Below are positions 18,291-26,765 of a stretch of DNA of 64,000 nt, in pieces (within the stretch, counting starts at the first letter, position 1; each line of letters starts with the position of its first letter). Source of the DNA: Candidatus Pantoea formicae (GTDB lineage: Bacteria > Pseudomonadota > Gammaproteobacteria > Enterobacterales > Enterobacteriaceae); assembly GCF_011752625.1 (NCBI RefSeq), contig NZ_VWXD01000015.1, forward strand, positions 34,324 to 98,323. The letters run 5' to 3'. Below the pieces are notes generated by a model, which was not told the DNA's origin, made no database searches, and was given only the letters and a program-made list of their open reading frames with translations. The translations under genes and the position numbers were made by a program.

Positions 18291-18317
18291 CTATCGGCGA
18301 CTTAAGGCAAACCTTTA
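18291..18317 (-). promoter_or_regulatory. Sigma-28 (FliA) promoter of fliD
   Basis: On the minus strand: TAAAGGTT, 11 bases, GCCGATAG. Compared with TAAAGTTT-N11-GCCGATAA each half has a single mismatch and the spacing is exact. It lies 34 bases upstream of the start codon. Confidence 0.88.
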
Positions 18318-18420
18318 ATGAAAACCTGATCATTTCCTTACGATTTCCTTACGAAACCCCTTACATATCGCCCGGATTTGGTGCAAATGCCCGCTCCACG
18401 CCCTTTGCAGGAGATTTGCC

Positions 18421-18531
18421 ATGCAAACAGTCTCTTTACGTTTCGCTATTCCTAGCTATTTTGCGCATCATGCGCCGGCAAGTTTTGGCAAAAGCACGCT
18501 TTTAACCCCGGGTATTCTTTACTGCGCTTAG
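18421..18531 (+). CDS. Possible 36-residue small protein
   Basis: An ATG preceded by a strong ribosome site (AGGAGATTTGCC) opens a 36-codon frame beginning MQTVSLRFAIPSYFAHHAP and ending in ILYCA. It lies between the fliD promoter and the bgl antiterminator promoter. Not recognised. The strong ribosome site is the main support; it could be chance. Confidence 0.4.
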   Translation: MQTVSLRFAIPSYFAHHAPASFGKSTLLTPGILYCA

Positions 18532-18549
18532 CCTGCCATGGCGTAAAAA

Positions 18550-18610
18550 CATGATGTAAATCACATATCACGGCTATCTCGCTTGTCGGAATCACGCAGC
18601 CGCTTATGAT
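18550..18610 (+). promoter_or_regulatory. bglG-type promoter with putative CRP site
   Basis: CATGA-TGTAAA-TCACA (18550-18565) matches the CRP half-sites at 8 of 10 positions. TTGTCG (18583-18588) and TATGAT (18605-18610) are 16 bases apart. The CRP centre would be about 60 bases before the expected start, near the class I position, and the RNA would begin right at the antiterminator target. Confidence 0.65.
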
Positions 18611-18617
18611 CCTGCCA

Positions 18618-18648
18618 GATTGTTACTGCGTGCAACGCAGGCAAAACC
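18618..18648 (+). promoter_or_regulatory. RAT antiterminator target before the antiterminator gene
   Basis: GATTGTTACTGCG followed by GCAGGCAAAACC closely matches the E. coli bgl ribonucleic antiterminator. Its last six bases overlap the left arm of the terminator at 18643, so protein binding and termination exclude each other. Confidence 0.9.
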
Positions 18649-18686
18649 TGACACGCCGTCCTCCCGGTGGGTCAGGTTTTTTCTTT
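18643..18686 (+). terminator. Leader terminator overlapping the RAT
   Basis: AAAACCTGAC / GTCAGGTTTT, a 10-bp stem running into TTTTTTCTTTTT, located before the antiterminator start codon. This is the attenuator that the BglG-type protein suppresses. Confidence 0.92.
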
Positions 18687-18702
18687 TTCAGGGCCGATAA
18701 AA

Positions 18703-19566
18703 ATGAAAATCGCGAAAATCCTCAACAATAATGTCGTGGTGGTACTGGGCGACAACGGCAAAGAACAAGTGGTGATGGGACGCGGGCTGGCTTTTCAAAA
18801 ACGCGTGGGCGATGTGCTCGATCCCCAGCAGATTGAGAAAGTCTTTGCGTTGCAAAGCGATGCGTTAACTGGACGGCTCAGCGAATTGCTGTCTGATATC
18901 CCGCTAGAGGTGATCACCACCAGCGAACTGATCATTGCGCATGCACGTCAGCAACTGGGGCAACCGCTGCATGAGAGCCTGTCGATTGCGCTATGCGATC
19001 ACTGCCATTTTGCCATTGAACGCCATCAACAAGGCGTGCCGATCCGCAATGTGCTGAAGTGGGAGATTAAAACCTTATATCCCAAGGAGTTTGCGCTAGG
19101 TCTAGAGGCACTGGCGTTGATTAAAAAACGCATCGGTGTCGATTTACCCGACGATGAAGCCGGCTTTATTGCCCTGCACTTGGTTAACGCCCAGCTCGGC
19201 AGTGACTTTGCCGATGTTTCCCACGTCACACAATTTATGCAGGAGATCCTGCATATCGTTAAATATCGACTGCAACTCGACTATCGCACCGACAGCTTGA
19301 GCTATAACCGTTTCGTCAATCACCTGAAGTTTTTCGCACAGCGAATGCTGGGTAAACGCGGCGTGTGCAGTGAGGATGAGTCGTTACATGACGTGGTGCG
19401 CGACAAGTACCCCATCGCGTATCAGTGTGCGATGAAGATCGATCAACACATTCAGCAGAAACACCTGTACTCGCTCTCAGCAGAGGAGCGCATGTTTCTA
19501 ACCATCCACATCGAGCGAGTGCGTAAAGAGACGTTGGCGTTAGAGGAAGATGCGGATGAGGCATGA
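18703..19566 (+). CDS. bglG: BglG/LicT-family transcriptional antiterminator
   Basis: 287 residues. The RNA-binding CAT domain (about 1-56, MKIAKILNNNVVVVLGDNG) is followed by two PTS regulation domains (about 65-170 and 175-285) with conserved histidines, e.g. in IALCDHCHFAIERH and FIALHLVNAQ. An in-frame GTG further upstream lies inside the leader terminator, so the ATG at 18703 is preferred. It would be inhibited by EIIBglF phosphorylation without substrate and bind both RATs when beta-glucosides are present. Unlike E. coli bglGFB, it faces the sugar genes convergently. Confidence 0.93.
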   Translation: MKIAKILNNNVVVVLGDNGKEQVVMGRGLAFQKRVGDVLDPQQIEKVFALQSDALTGRLSELLSDIPLEVITTSELIIAHARQQLGQPLHESLSIALCDHCHFAIERHQQGVPIRNVLKWEIKTLYPKEFALGLEALALIKKRIGVDLPDDEAGFIALHLVNAQLGSDFADVSHVTQFMQEILHIVKYRLQLDYRTDSLSYNRFVNHLKFFAQRMLGKRGVCSEDESLHDVVRDKYPIAYQCAMKIDQHIQQKHLYSLSAEERMFLTIHIERVRKETLALEEDADEA

Positions 19567-19567
19567 A

Positions 19568-19589
19568 ACCGGGCGCGCCCGCGCCCGGT
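19568..19589. terminator. Terminator between convergent bglG and the phospho-beta-glucosidase gene
   Basis: ACCGGGCGC / GCGCCCGGT, 9-bp GC-rich stem with a four-base loop, two bases after the bglG stop codon. Likely serves both directions. Confidence 0.6.
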
Positions 19590-19596
19590 CGCAAAA

Positions 19597-20991
19597 TTAT
19601 TTCAGTGATTCGCCGTGGCTACGGATCACATCCTGATACCAGAAGAAACTCTTCTTGCGCGAGCGCGCCAGTGACCCGTTACCCGCGTCATCACGATCCA
19701 CGTGAATAAAGCCGTAACGCTTGGAGAATTCCGCTTTGGATGCGCTGACCAAATCAATTGGTCCCCAGCAGGTGTAACCCATAACCTCAACACCATCTTC
19801 AATCGCCTCACGCACCTGTACCAGATGGTCATTCAGGTATTGAATACGGTAATCGTCATTGATACTGCCATCCGCTTCCACCACGTCCTTCGCCCCTAGC
19901 CCGTTTTCAACAATAAACAGCGGCTTCTGGTAGCGGTCATACAGGATGTTAAGCAGAATACGCAGCCCTTCAGGATCGATCTGCCAACCCCACTCTGAAC
20001 TGGTAAGATGCGGGTTAGGCACCATCGATAAAATATTGCCGCGCGCTTTCTGATTCTCCTCTTCATTGGTAGTCACACAACCGGTCATGTAATAACTGAA
20101 GGAGATGTAATCCACGGTGTTTTGCAGGTCGCGTTTATCTTCATCGGTGATGCTGATGGCAATTCCACGGTCGGCGAAGAAACGCTTCATATAAGCCGGG
20201 TAAGCGCCACGCACCTGCACGTCACCAAAGAACAACCATTCACGATTCTGCTGCAACGTTTCCAGCACATCGGCCGGGCGGCAGCTCAGCGGATAAAGCA
20301 GTGCGCCGAGTAGCATGTTGCCAATTTTACCGTCTTTCACAATCTCGTGGCAGGCTTTCACCGCGCGTCCGCTCGCTACCAACTGATGGTGGATGGCCTG
20401 ATAGATGGCTTGTTGATCGCTCTCTTCCGGCAGCCCCACGCCGGTAAACGGCGCGTGCAGCGACATATTGATCTCGTTAAACGTCAGCCACAGCTTCACT
20501 TTATGCTGGAAACGAGTAAACACCGTGCGCGCATAACGTTCAAAGCAATCAATGGTGATGCGATTACCCCAACCACCGTACTGTTTGATCAGTCCATAAG
20601 GCATCTCATAATGTGACAAAGTCACCAGTGGCGTAATGTTGTATTTAGCCATCTCGTCAAACAGGCGATCGTAGAATGCCAGCCCTTCTTCATTAGGCTC
20701 GGCTTCGTCCCCTTGCGGGAAGATACGCGTCCATGCGATGGATGTACGTAACACGGTGAACCCCATCTCAGCGAACAATTTGATGTCCTCTGGGAAACGA
20801 TGATAGAAATCGATAGCCGTATCTTTGATACCAAAATCAGCACCGCTACGCTCCACGCGTGCGCCGAATATCCCTTTAGGTTGTAGATCCGACGTTGATA
20901 ATCCTTTGCCACCTTCCTGCCAGGCACCTTCAACCTGATTGGCAGCGACAGCGCCACCCCATAAAAATGCTTCTGGGAAACGAGTAGTCAT
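19597..20991 (-). CDS. 6-phospho-beta-glucosidase (GH1)
   Basis: 464 residues, GH1 family of the BglA/BglB/AscB type, hydrolysing the phosphorylated beta-glucosides delivered by the PTS. Opens FPEAFLWGGAVAANQVEGAW; acid/base Glu in LTFNEINMS, nucleophile Glu in PLFIVENGLGAKD; phosphate-binding region near SASKAEFSKRYGFIHVD. It follows the PTS gene by 15 bases and is the end of the bglF operon. Which E. coli paralogue it corresponds to cannot be settled by eye. Confidence 0.93.
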   Translation of the reverse strand: MTTRFPEAFLWGGAVAANQVEGAWQEGGKGLSTSDLQPKGIFGARVERSGADFGIKDTAIDFYHRFPEDIKLFAEMGFTVLRTSIAWTRIFPQGDEAEPNEEGLAFYDRLFDEMAKYNITPLVTLSHYEMPYGLIKQYGGWGNRITIDCFERYARTVFTRFQHKVKLWLTFNEINMSLHAPFTGVGLPEESDQQAIYQAIHHQLVASGRAVKACHEIVKDGKIGNMLLGALLYPLSCRPADVLETLQQNREWLFFGDVQVRGAYPAYMKRFFADRGIAISITDEDKRDLQNTVDYISFSYYMTGCVTTNEEENQKARGNILSMVPNPHLTSSEWGWQIDPEGLRILLNILYDRYQKPLFIVENGLGAKDVVEADGSINDDYRIQYLNDHLVQVREAIEDGVEVMGYTCWGPIDLVSASKAEFSKRYGFIHVDRDDAGNGSLARSRKKSFFWYQDVIRSHGESLK

Positions 20992-21006
20992 TTGCTTGCT
21001 CCTTGG

Positions 21007-22878
21007 TTATTTCAGTACGGCCAGCAGCGGTGAGCCTTCACTCACCACGCTGTTATTCAGAGTTAGGACATCAATAAAATCATCACTGTTAGTCACCAGC
21101 ACCGGCGTGGTGATGTCGAATCCGGCGGCTTTGATGGCTTCAATATCGAACTCCAGTAACAGATCGCCTATCTTCACCGGCTGATCGTTTTGCACTTGCG
21201 GGTGGAAGTACTGTCCCTCGAGTTTTACCGTGTCCAGACCAACGTGAATCAATACTTCAGCTCCCTGACTGGACGTTAAGCCGATGGCATGCCCGGTTCT
21301 AAACATTGAGGACACCACGCCATCCACCGGCGACACCACGCGTCCGTTCTGCGGCAAGATGGCCGCCCCTTTACCCAGTAAGCCACTGGCAAAGGTTTCA
21401 TCTTTCACGTGGTTCAGTCCGATCACTTCACCGGCGATCGGACTGACAACGCTTTCACGACGCGTCAAAGGTGCCGAGACTGGCGCAGTTACGGGTTCTG
21501 CCACTGCGGCGACAGGGGCGCTCTCTTGCAGGCCAAACAGATAGGTCGTGACGCAGGCAAACAGCAGCGCCACGGCGGCACCGGCAAACGAAGCCAATAC
21601 GCTGGCATCAATACCCGTGCTGGGCACTACCTGTATAAAGGTGAATACGCTGGGGAAGCCAAACGAGTAAATTGTGGTGTGCCAAAAGCCGAGAATGGCC
21701 GCGCCCAACGCACCGCCGATACAGCCAAAAATAAACGGACGCCGACGCGGTAAGGTGATGCCATAAACAGCCGGTTCCGTAATACCAAAGATACTGGCTG
21801 TAAAGGCTGAACCCGCCATCGCCTTCACTTTGGCTTCTCTTGTACGCAGGAAAACACCCAGGGTCGCACCTGCCTGCCCCAATACCGCAGGCATCAGCAA
21901 TGGCAACAGCGTGTCATGCCCAAAGTTGGCGAGATTGTTGAGCATGATGGGGACTAATCCCCAGTGCAGGCCGAAAATCACGCACACTTGCCAGATCGCA
22001 CCCATCACTGCGCCTGCAATCATGGGGCTGAGGCTATAAATCCACAGATAGCCTTCGGCCAGCATACGGCTAAGCCAAGTTGCCGCCGGGCCAATTGCCA
22101 GGAAAGTCAGCGGTACCGTAACCAGCAAGCACACCAGAGGCGTAGTAAAGTTACGCACTGCAACAGGTGAACGTGGATGCACCCCACGTTCAATCAGGCT
22201 GGACACCCACGCGGCAAATATGATTGGGATCACCGATGAGCTGTAGTTCAGGATCTCCAGCGGAATGCCGACGAAGGTCAGCGTCTTGCCTGCCTGCTGC
22301 TGTTGTAAGGCGTCGAGTATCAGTGGATGCACCAGCGCAGCGGCGATGGCCATGCTGACGAAAGGATTGCCGCCGAATTTTTTCCCGGCGCTGTAGCCGA
22401 GCAGAATAGGCAAGAAATAGAACAAGCCATCGCTGGCAACAAAAAGCACTTTATAACTGCCACTACTGGCTTCCATCACCCCCAGTACCAAGGCAAGTGC
22501 CAGCAAACCTTTAATGATGCCGGTTGCGATCATCACGCCAATAAAAGGGGTGAAAATCCCAGAAACCAGATCGATAAAGCGGGCGAACAGGTTTTGTGGG
22601 GCGGCATCTTCCCCCTTATCTGCGTGGTCGAGTGCATAACGGGCGGTGAGTGCCTGATAAACATCGGCAACCTGATTGCCAATCACAACCTGATACTGGC
22701 CGCCGCTCTCAACCACCATGATCACGCCAGGATTGTTTTTCAGCGCGGCGGTCTGCGCTTTTTGGCTATCTCTTAGCTTGAAGCGTAAGCGTGTTGCGCA
22801 GTGCATCACACTAAGGATATTTTCTTTGCCGCCAACGCCCGCAACGATCTCATCTGCCAATTCCTGATACTGCATCAT
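21007..22878 (-). CDS. bglF: Beta-glucoside PTS permease EIIBCA
   Basis: 623 residues in the order EIIB-EIIC-EIIA. Phosphorylated Cys27 lies in VMHCATRLRF; the membrane domain (about 105-455) has FGLHWGLVPIML and FGITEPAVYGITLP; the EIIA active His is in EVLIHVGLDTVKLEGQ near the C terminus. It transports and phosphorylates beta-glucosides and also controls the antiterminator by phosphorylation. Two ATGs are tandem at the start; GGGAGAAGGG precedes them. Expression depends on the leader RAT/terminator at 22912-22988. Confidence 0.94.
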   Translation of the reverse strand: MMQYQELADEIVAGVGGKENILSVMHCATRLRFKLRDSQKAQTAALKNNPGVIMVVESGGQYQVVIGNQVADVYQALTARYALDHADKGEDAAPQNLFARFIDLVSGIFTPFIGVMIATGIIKGLLALALVLGVMEASSGSYKVLFVASDGLFYFLPILLGYSAGKKFGGNPFVSMAIAAALVHPLILDALQQQQAGKTLTFVGIPLEILNYSSSVIPIIFAAWVSSLIERGVHPRSPVAVRNFTTPLVCLLVTVPLTFLAIGPAATWLSRMLAEGYLWIYSLSPMIAGAVMGAIWQVCVIFGLHWGLVPIMLNNLANFGHDTLLPLLMPAVLGQAGATLGVFLRTREAKVKAMAGSAFTASIFGITEPAVYGITLPRRRPFIFGCIGGALGAAILGFWHTTIYSFGFPSVFTFIQVVPSTGIDASVLASFAGAAVALLFACVTTYLFGLQESAPVAAVAEPVTAPVSAPLTRRESVVSPIAGEVIGLNHVKDETFASGLLGKGAAILPQNGRVVSPVDGVVSSMFRTGHAIGLTSSQGAEVLIHVGLDTVKLEGQYFHPQVQNDQPVKIGDLLLEFDIEAIKAAGFDITTPVLVTNSDDFIDVLTLNNSVVSEGSPLLAVLK

Positions 22879-22911
22879 CCCTTCTCCCGAAAAATGCCCC
22901 GAATTTCACGC

Positions 22912-22988
22912 AAAAAAAAACCTGAGACACGCCCTCTGTCTTGAGAAAGGGCGCGTCTCAGGTTTTGCCTGCCGAACAGTAACAATCC
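22912..22988 (-). promoter_or_regulatory. Second RAT and leader terminator, before bglF
   Basis: On the minus strand GGATTGTTACTG followed by GGCAGGCAAAACC (22961-22988) is a second antiterminator target. It overlaps a hairpin starting AAAACCTGAGACGCGCCC and closing with its near-exact complement, then nine Ts. The bglF start follows within 35 bases. Confidence 0.92.
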
Positions 22989-22997
22989 TAAACGCAG

Positions 22998-23072
22998 ATT
23001 ATATTGCTCAGCCACCTTAAAAAATGGCAAGGCGTTTTCAAAAAAAACGCATAAAAACGTGAAGTGAGTCAA
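22998..23072 (-). promoter_or_regulatory. bglF promoter region with putative CRP site
   Basis: TATAAT at 22998-23003 (minus strand) lies just before the RAT. TTTGA-CTCACT-TCACG at 23057-23072 matches the CRP half-sites at 8 of 10. No good -35 is present at normal spacing, which fits activator dependence. Centre about 73 bases from the expected start. Confidence 0.55.
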
Positions 23073-23171
23073 AATTTGCGTGGTATTGAACAGCAGAAAA
23101 TTTGCCCATCACTGATTGCTTTGAATGAGAAGCCTTCCAGTCAATGCGCCCGGTCATGGCCCTCTTAACGG

Positions 23172-23873
23172 TTAAAGAAAAAGGTCGTCATGATACTTGA
23201 ACAGTTCGAGTTCGGAATGAATACCCAATTTTCTCATACCGGATTGTTTATGCCCGCTTATTGTCTTATTGCTTCTTTTTAATTTCTCTGCAATGTCACT
23301 ATTTTTCATCCCAGCCAGGATGTAGCGAATCACTTCAGCCTCACGAGGTGAGAGTAGATTATCCAACCGCGGCTTCACCATATTATCTTGTACAGCCAAA
23401 GGGCTATCTAATACCGCACCATCGCATTTGCGCAGAGGTATTTTGGCGAGCTCTGTGTAAATAGGTTGTGGAATATAACGTTGCCCACGGCTTAGTGTGC
23501 GAATCGCCTGCAAATAGCAGTCGGGGTCTTCACGCTTGGAGAGATAGCCGCAAATGCCGCGCTGAAACGCAACGCGAATAACGGATAAACTTTCCATAGA
23601 GGTATAAACCAGAATGGGAATCTTTGGATAATGCGCGAGAACCTGTTTGATCAGTGACAACCCATCAACTTCATCATTATCTAAAATATAATCCAGCACT
23701 AATACATTCACATCGTGCTGTTGAAGCCCGTGCCACAAATCGATACTGCGACTAAAGTTACCCACAACATGCATGTCCTGTTGTTTGCTTATCACCATTT
23801 CCATTGAAAGACGAATCATGGGGTGATCATCCAGCAACATCACGGCTATTTTTTCACTGAATGAACAGTTCAT
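23172..23873 (-). CDS. RcsB-like response regulator, LuxR-type
   Basis: 233 residues from the ATG at 23873, which has GAGGG before it; an in-frame ATG 24 bases upstream lacks a good site. The receiver domain has the acidic pair Asp15-Asp16, phospho-acceptor Asp61 in LVLDYILDN, Thr91 and Lys113 (GYLSKRED). The C-terminal HTH (about 170-225) reads LSPREAEVIRYILAGMKNSD. Overall arrangement resembles RcsB. No sensor kinase gene adjoins it. Located between bgl and a second LuxR-type gene; a role in bgl control is only a guess. Confidence 0.85.
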   Translation of the reverse strand: MNCSFSEKIAVMLLDDHPMIRLSMEMVISKQQDMHVVGNFSRSIDLWHGLQQHDVNVLVLDYILDNDEVDGLSLIKQVLAHYPKIPILVYTSMESLSVIRVAFQRGICGYLSKREDPDCYLQAIRTLSRGQRYIPQPIYTELAKIPLRKCDGAVLDSPLAVQDNMVKPRLDNLLSPREAEVIRYILAGMKNSDIAEKLKRSNKTISGHKQSGMRKLGIHSELELFKYHDDLFL

Positions 23874-24043
23874 CTGGTTTCCCTCATCATAATGCATAGC
23901 AGAAGCGATAATCCGGATTGATTAAACTTCAAGATAGGGTGTAATCAGAGAATCAGATGCCCTCTACATCTGATTAATCCGTAAGGATTTCCCGACATAT
24001 TCTTCTAGATAAAATAAAACAACATGTCATTGTTACTGATTTC

Positions 24044-24640
24044 TTAATCCATAGAGTTAAATCCATATCGTTTTAGGCAGTCATGAAAGTGAACATTATT
24101 TTTGCAATAGAGCTTTATGTAAATTGAACGTTTGTAATGGCTAATGGTTTTATTATTCAGCCGAAGCTTAAATGCAATCTCTTGCTGACTGCTATATTGA
24201 GAAAACCACTTCAACATTTTGAATTCTTGAGGTGAGAGTGAGGTAGCAGCACTACGCATTGGCGTCTTAGCTACAGACTCCATAGGTAAAGCAAAAAACC
24301 GTTTAATACTCGCTAATGAACTGGATTTTTTGAGTAGGGTTATCGAACTCAGTGTGTTCACAAAAAAATTCAATAATGCTGCATCTGTGATCTCAGTGAA
24401 AATAACGATACGCATTTGAGGATACAAAATCTGGGTAAGCCGTAAAAATTCATAGATTGTTTCAATATTATCCTCTTCAGTTTTAAGTTCAACGACAAGA
24501 ATATCTGCATGTTGATAAGTGAGAATGCGTCTCGCATCATTGATTGATACGCAGGTTAATACTTGATCATGTTGAGAAGTCATTAAGGCGCTGAGTCCCT
24601 GCGCCACCCAATTATCTGCATCAATGCTGAGAATGTTCAT
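24044..24640 (-). CDS. LuxR-type regulator with degenerate receiver (BglJ/RcsA-like)
   Basis: 198 residues. The N-terminal half looks like a receiver (MNILSIDADNWVAQGLSALM) but the phospho-acceptor position is Glu51 (ILVVELKTEED), so phosphorylation is unlikely. The HTH is LSPQEFKMLKWFSQYSSQQE with NKTISHYKRSIYIKLYCKNN. In E. coli, phosphorylation-independent partners of RcsB such as BglJ and RcsA have this design, and BglJ-RcsB activates bgl. It lies 170 bases upstream of the RcsB-like gene on the same strand. Base composition is AT-richer than the neighbours, suggesting transfer. Confidence 0.78.
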   Translation of the reverse strand: MNILSIDADNWVAQGLSALMTSQHDQVLTCVSINDARRILTYQHADILVVELKTEEDNIETIYEFLRLTQILYPQMRIVIFTEITDAALLNFFVNTLSSITLLKKSSSLASIKRFFALPMESVAKTPMRSAATSLSPQEFKMLKWFSQYSSQQEIAFKLRLNNKTISHYKRSIYIKLYCKNNVHFHDCLKRYGFNSMD

Positions 24641-24843
24641 ATTTTTTTAGGTGAAGAGTTAAAAAGCAATTAAATCGCGAACGCTGACCATTTAACATCG
24701 GACAACAATGCTGTCTTTGTACGATAAAGCTTACAGCCTTAAAATCGCCCGGCTGCGACTGGCGCAGCGGCAACGGCACACTAAAATTATGATGTGACTA
24801 GCTAGTCCTTATCTCTAACGGAACATTGATATGAGGTCTTCCT

Positions 24844-25029
24844 ATGAAACAACAGAGCTACAGAGGCGGTGCAGGGAATTTTGCTAACGATCCGGCACGA
24901 GCAAAAGAAGCAGGCAGAGCGGGAGGCAAAGCCAGTGGGGGCAACTTCAGAAACGATCCTGAACGCGCCGTTGAAGCGGGTCGGAAAGGAGGCAAAATAA
25001 GTCGCCGTCCTCCAACAAAGTCTGAATAA
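24844..25029 (+). CDS. KGG-repeat stress protein (con-10/YciG-like)
   Basis: 61 residues, very rich in Gly, Lys and Arg, with repeats GGAGNFANDPARAKEAGRAGG and GGNFRNDPERAVEAGRKGGK. These are the KGG motifs of small general-stress proteins such as YciG, whose exact function is unsettled. GAGG precedes the ATG. A paralogue lies at 37567. Convergent with the signal peptidase gene. Confidence 0.88.
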   Translation: MKQQSYRGGAGNFANDPARAKEAGRAGGKASGGNFRNDPERAVEAGRKGGKISRRPPTKSE

Positions 25030-25071
25030 AGCGCTTTAGGATTTCGTTTGCCAGGGACTGGCATCTCTATC

Positions 25072-25989
25072 TCAGTGAATGAGGCCAATCCGATTAAGTC
25101 TAATTCCTGTTGGCCACTGATCTTCTTGTTTCTCAACACTGAGCCAAACAGCAACGGCCTTCCCCACCAGATTGCGCTCTGGCACAAATCCCCAGTAACG
25201 GCTGTCATAGCTGTTATTACGATTGTCACCCATCATGAAATACGACTGAGCAGGTACGACCCACTCTGCTGGCGGTTGACCTGGTTGAAGAAAAAATTGC
25301 CGGCTGTTTATTCTCGTGTGTGGGTTTTGCAGGATCCGATGAGCCACCCCCGCCAGATTCTCAGTACGCATCAGCAAACGCGTGCCTGCCGGTGATGCTT
25401 CACCCAAAGGTACTGAGTAGAACTGGGGTGGTGCCCCTGCGCTTTCGACATAGTTGCTGGGAACAAGCGCGCTATAATTGATCGGTAACGAAGCCGCACA
25501 GCGTTCAGTATCTTGGCAAGCAGGAATAACCGTCAGCTGTTGATTTACCGGATCAAACTGGATTCGGTCGCCAGGCAAACCGATCACTCGCTTGATATAC
25601 AGTTGGGATTTATCCTGTGGGAAGGTGAAGATGGCGATATCCCCTCGCTGGGGATGTCCGGTCGCGAACAGCAATTTCTGATTAAAAGGATTTTTGAGCC
25701 CATAGGAATATTTATCAGCTAACACCAAATCACCCGTCAACAAGGTGGGCATCATAGAACCTGATGGAATACGGAACGGTTCCCAGCCAAAAGAACGAAC
25801 CAGTAACACCACCGCGAGCAGAGGAAACAGAGATGCGAACGTATCCACCCATGCGGGTAAAGGTTTAACGGGTTGCGTGGCTAAAAGCGCGTGAGAGAGC
25901 AGACTTGAACGTTTTTGCCTTCTCCATCCCCAACATAAACCACTTAGCACCGCAGCAACGGTCAAAATCAGGGCAAAAATGTTCACCAT
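25072..25989 (-). CDS. Signal peptidase I, second copy (LepB paralogue)
   Basis: 305 residues. Two N-terminal membrane segments (about 3-20 and 52-67), then catalytic Ser78 in PSGSMMPTL and Lys133 in YIKRVIGLPGD, and the later box GDNRNNSYDSRYWGFVPE. It matches E. coli LepB along its length but has a shorter cytoplasmic loop and a different insert around 150-210. It is not in a lepA-lepB-rnc context: it stands alone between a KGG gene and small biofilm-type genes, so it is most likely a dedicated or duplicate peptidase. Confidence 0.9.
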   Translation of the reverse strand: MVNIFALILTVAAVLSGLCWGWRRQKRSSLLSHALLATQPVKPLPAWVDTFASLFPLLAVVLLVRSFGWEPFRIPSGSMMPTLLTGDLVLADKYSYGLKNPFNQKLLFATGHPQRGDIAIFTFPQDKSQLYIKRVIGLPGDRIQFDPVNQQLTVIPACQDTERCAASLPINYSALVPSNYVESAGAPPQFYSVPLGEASPAGTRLLMRTENLAGVAHRILQNPHTRINSRQFFLQPGQPPAEWVVPAQSYFMMGDNRNNSYDSRYWGFVPERNLVGKAVAVWLSVEKQEDQWPTGIRLNRIGLIH

Positions 25990-26249
25990 ATACAGGTTCC
26001 ATGTCCATTATTGAAATCAAGTTTTACAAAGACTCATAATTTGACGAAGCATTCAATATATGCGAAATCCAGATTTGTCGCTCATCTGGATGTGCTTTGC
26101 TTTATTAAATCAGTGGTACGGAAGTTAGAGTGGTGTGTTTATTTTTAACCCTCTCCTTAGTCTTGAGTTCTGAACATTTCAATGCGATATTTCTACAGAA
26201 TAGTTTTACCGCGATGCAATTCGTCCATAGTCAAGTTAAGGGTGCCTCC

Positions 26250-26501
26250 ATGTCTGCTGAAAATAGGATTAAGGAACTTGAGGAAACGGTACTTCGCCTC
26301 AAAATTGAAACAGATGTACTGCGCGAGCTTATGATTAAACAAGTCGCCTTGAACAATATTGCTTACAAGGGAAAGTACGATGAAGTGATTATTCAGATGG
26401 CAAAAGAGTATGAAGAACGCGGGTTGGATGTGGAGCGAAACCGAGCGATGCATGAAGCAATGCGGCAATACATCAAAGATGACGTCACTTCCGCTGACTG
26501 A
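26250..26501 (+). CDS. Small coiled-coil protein of unknown function
   Basis: 83 residues from the ATG at 26250, preceded by AAGGG at good distance; a longer reading from 26130 adds a non-conserved looking hydrophobic stretch. It begins MSAENRIKELEETVLRLKIE, a leucine-heptad coiled coil, and continues with a charged helical part (GKYDEVIIQMAKEYEERGLD). No recognised family. It starts the cluster of small proteins that extends to 28.5 kb. Confidence 0.6.
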   Translation: MSAENRIKELEETVLRLKIETDVLRELMIKQVALNNIAYKGKYDEVIIQMAKEYEERGLDVERNRAMHEAMRQYIKDDVTSAD

Positions 26502-26511
26502 GGGCTTTATA

Positions 26512-26540
26512 GGAAACAGGGCCAAAATCGGCTCTGTTTC
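26512..26540 (+). terminator. Hairpin after the coiled-coil gene
   Basis: GGAAACAGGGCC pairs with GGCTCTGTTTC (one G-U pair), loop AAAATC. No T run. Confidence 0.4.
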
Positions 26541-26765
26541 TGCAGTCGGCTGTTAGAATCTTGCAGCAAATAACCCTTATTATATGAGTTAATTAACGCT
26601 TGGCTTATTAACAACCCAGACTTTCAACCTCGCGGTAAAATAGCCTTCAGAAACCACTAAATAAGCGCAGCGTTAAATATCTTTTGCTTCACAATAAGCA
26701 CCTAAAGCTATCTCTTGAACAAAGAATATGGCACACTGTATGTGCATACATATTCTGGAGGTTTA

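Noticed and set aside
26715..26765. TTG start for the small gene ending at 26966
   Set aside because: No ribosome site before the TTG, while GGAGG stands before the GTG at 26766.
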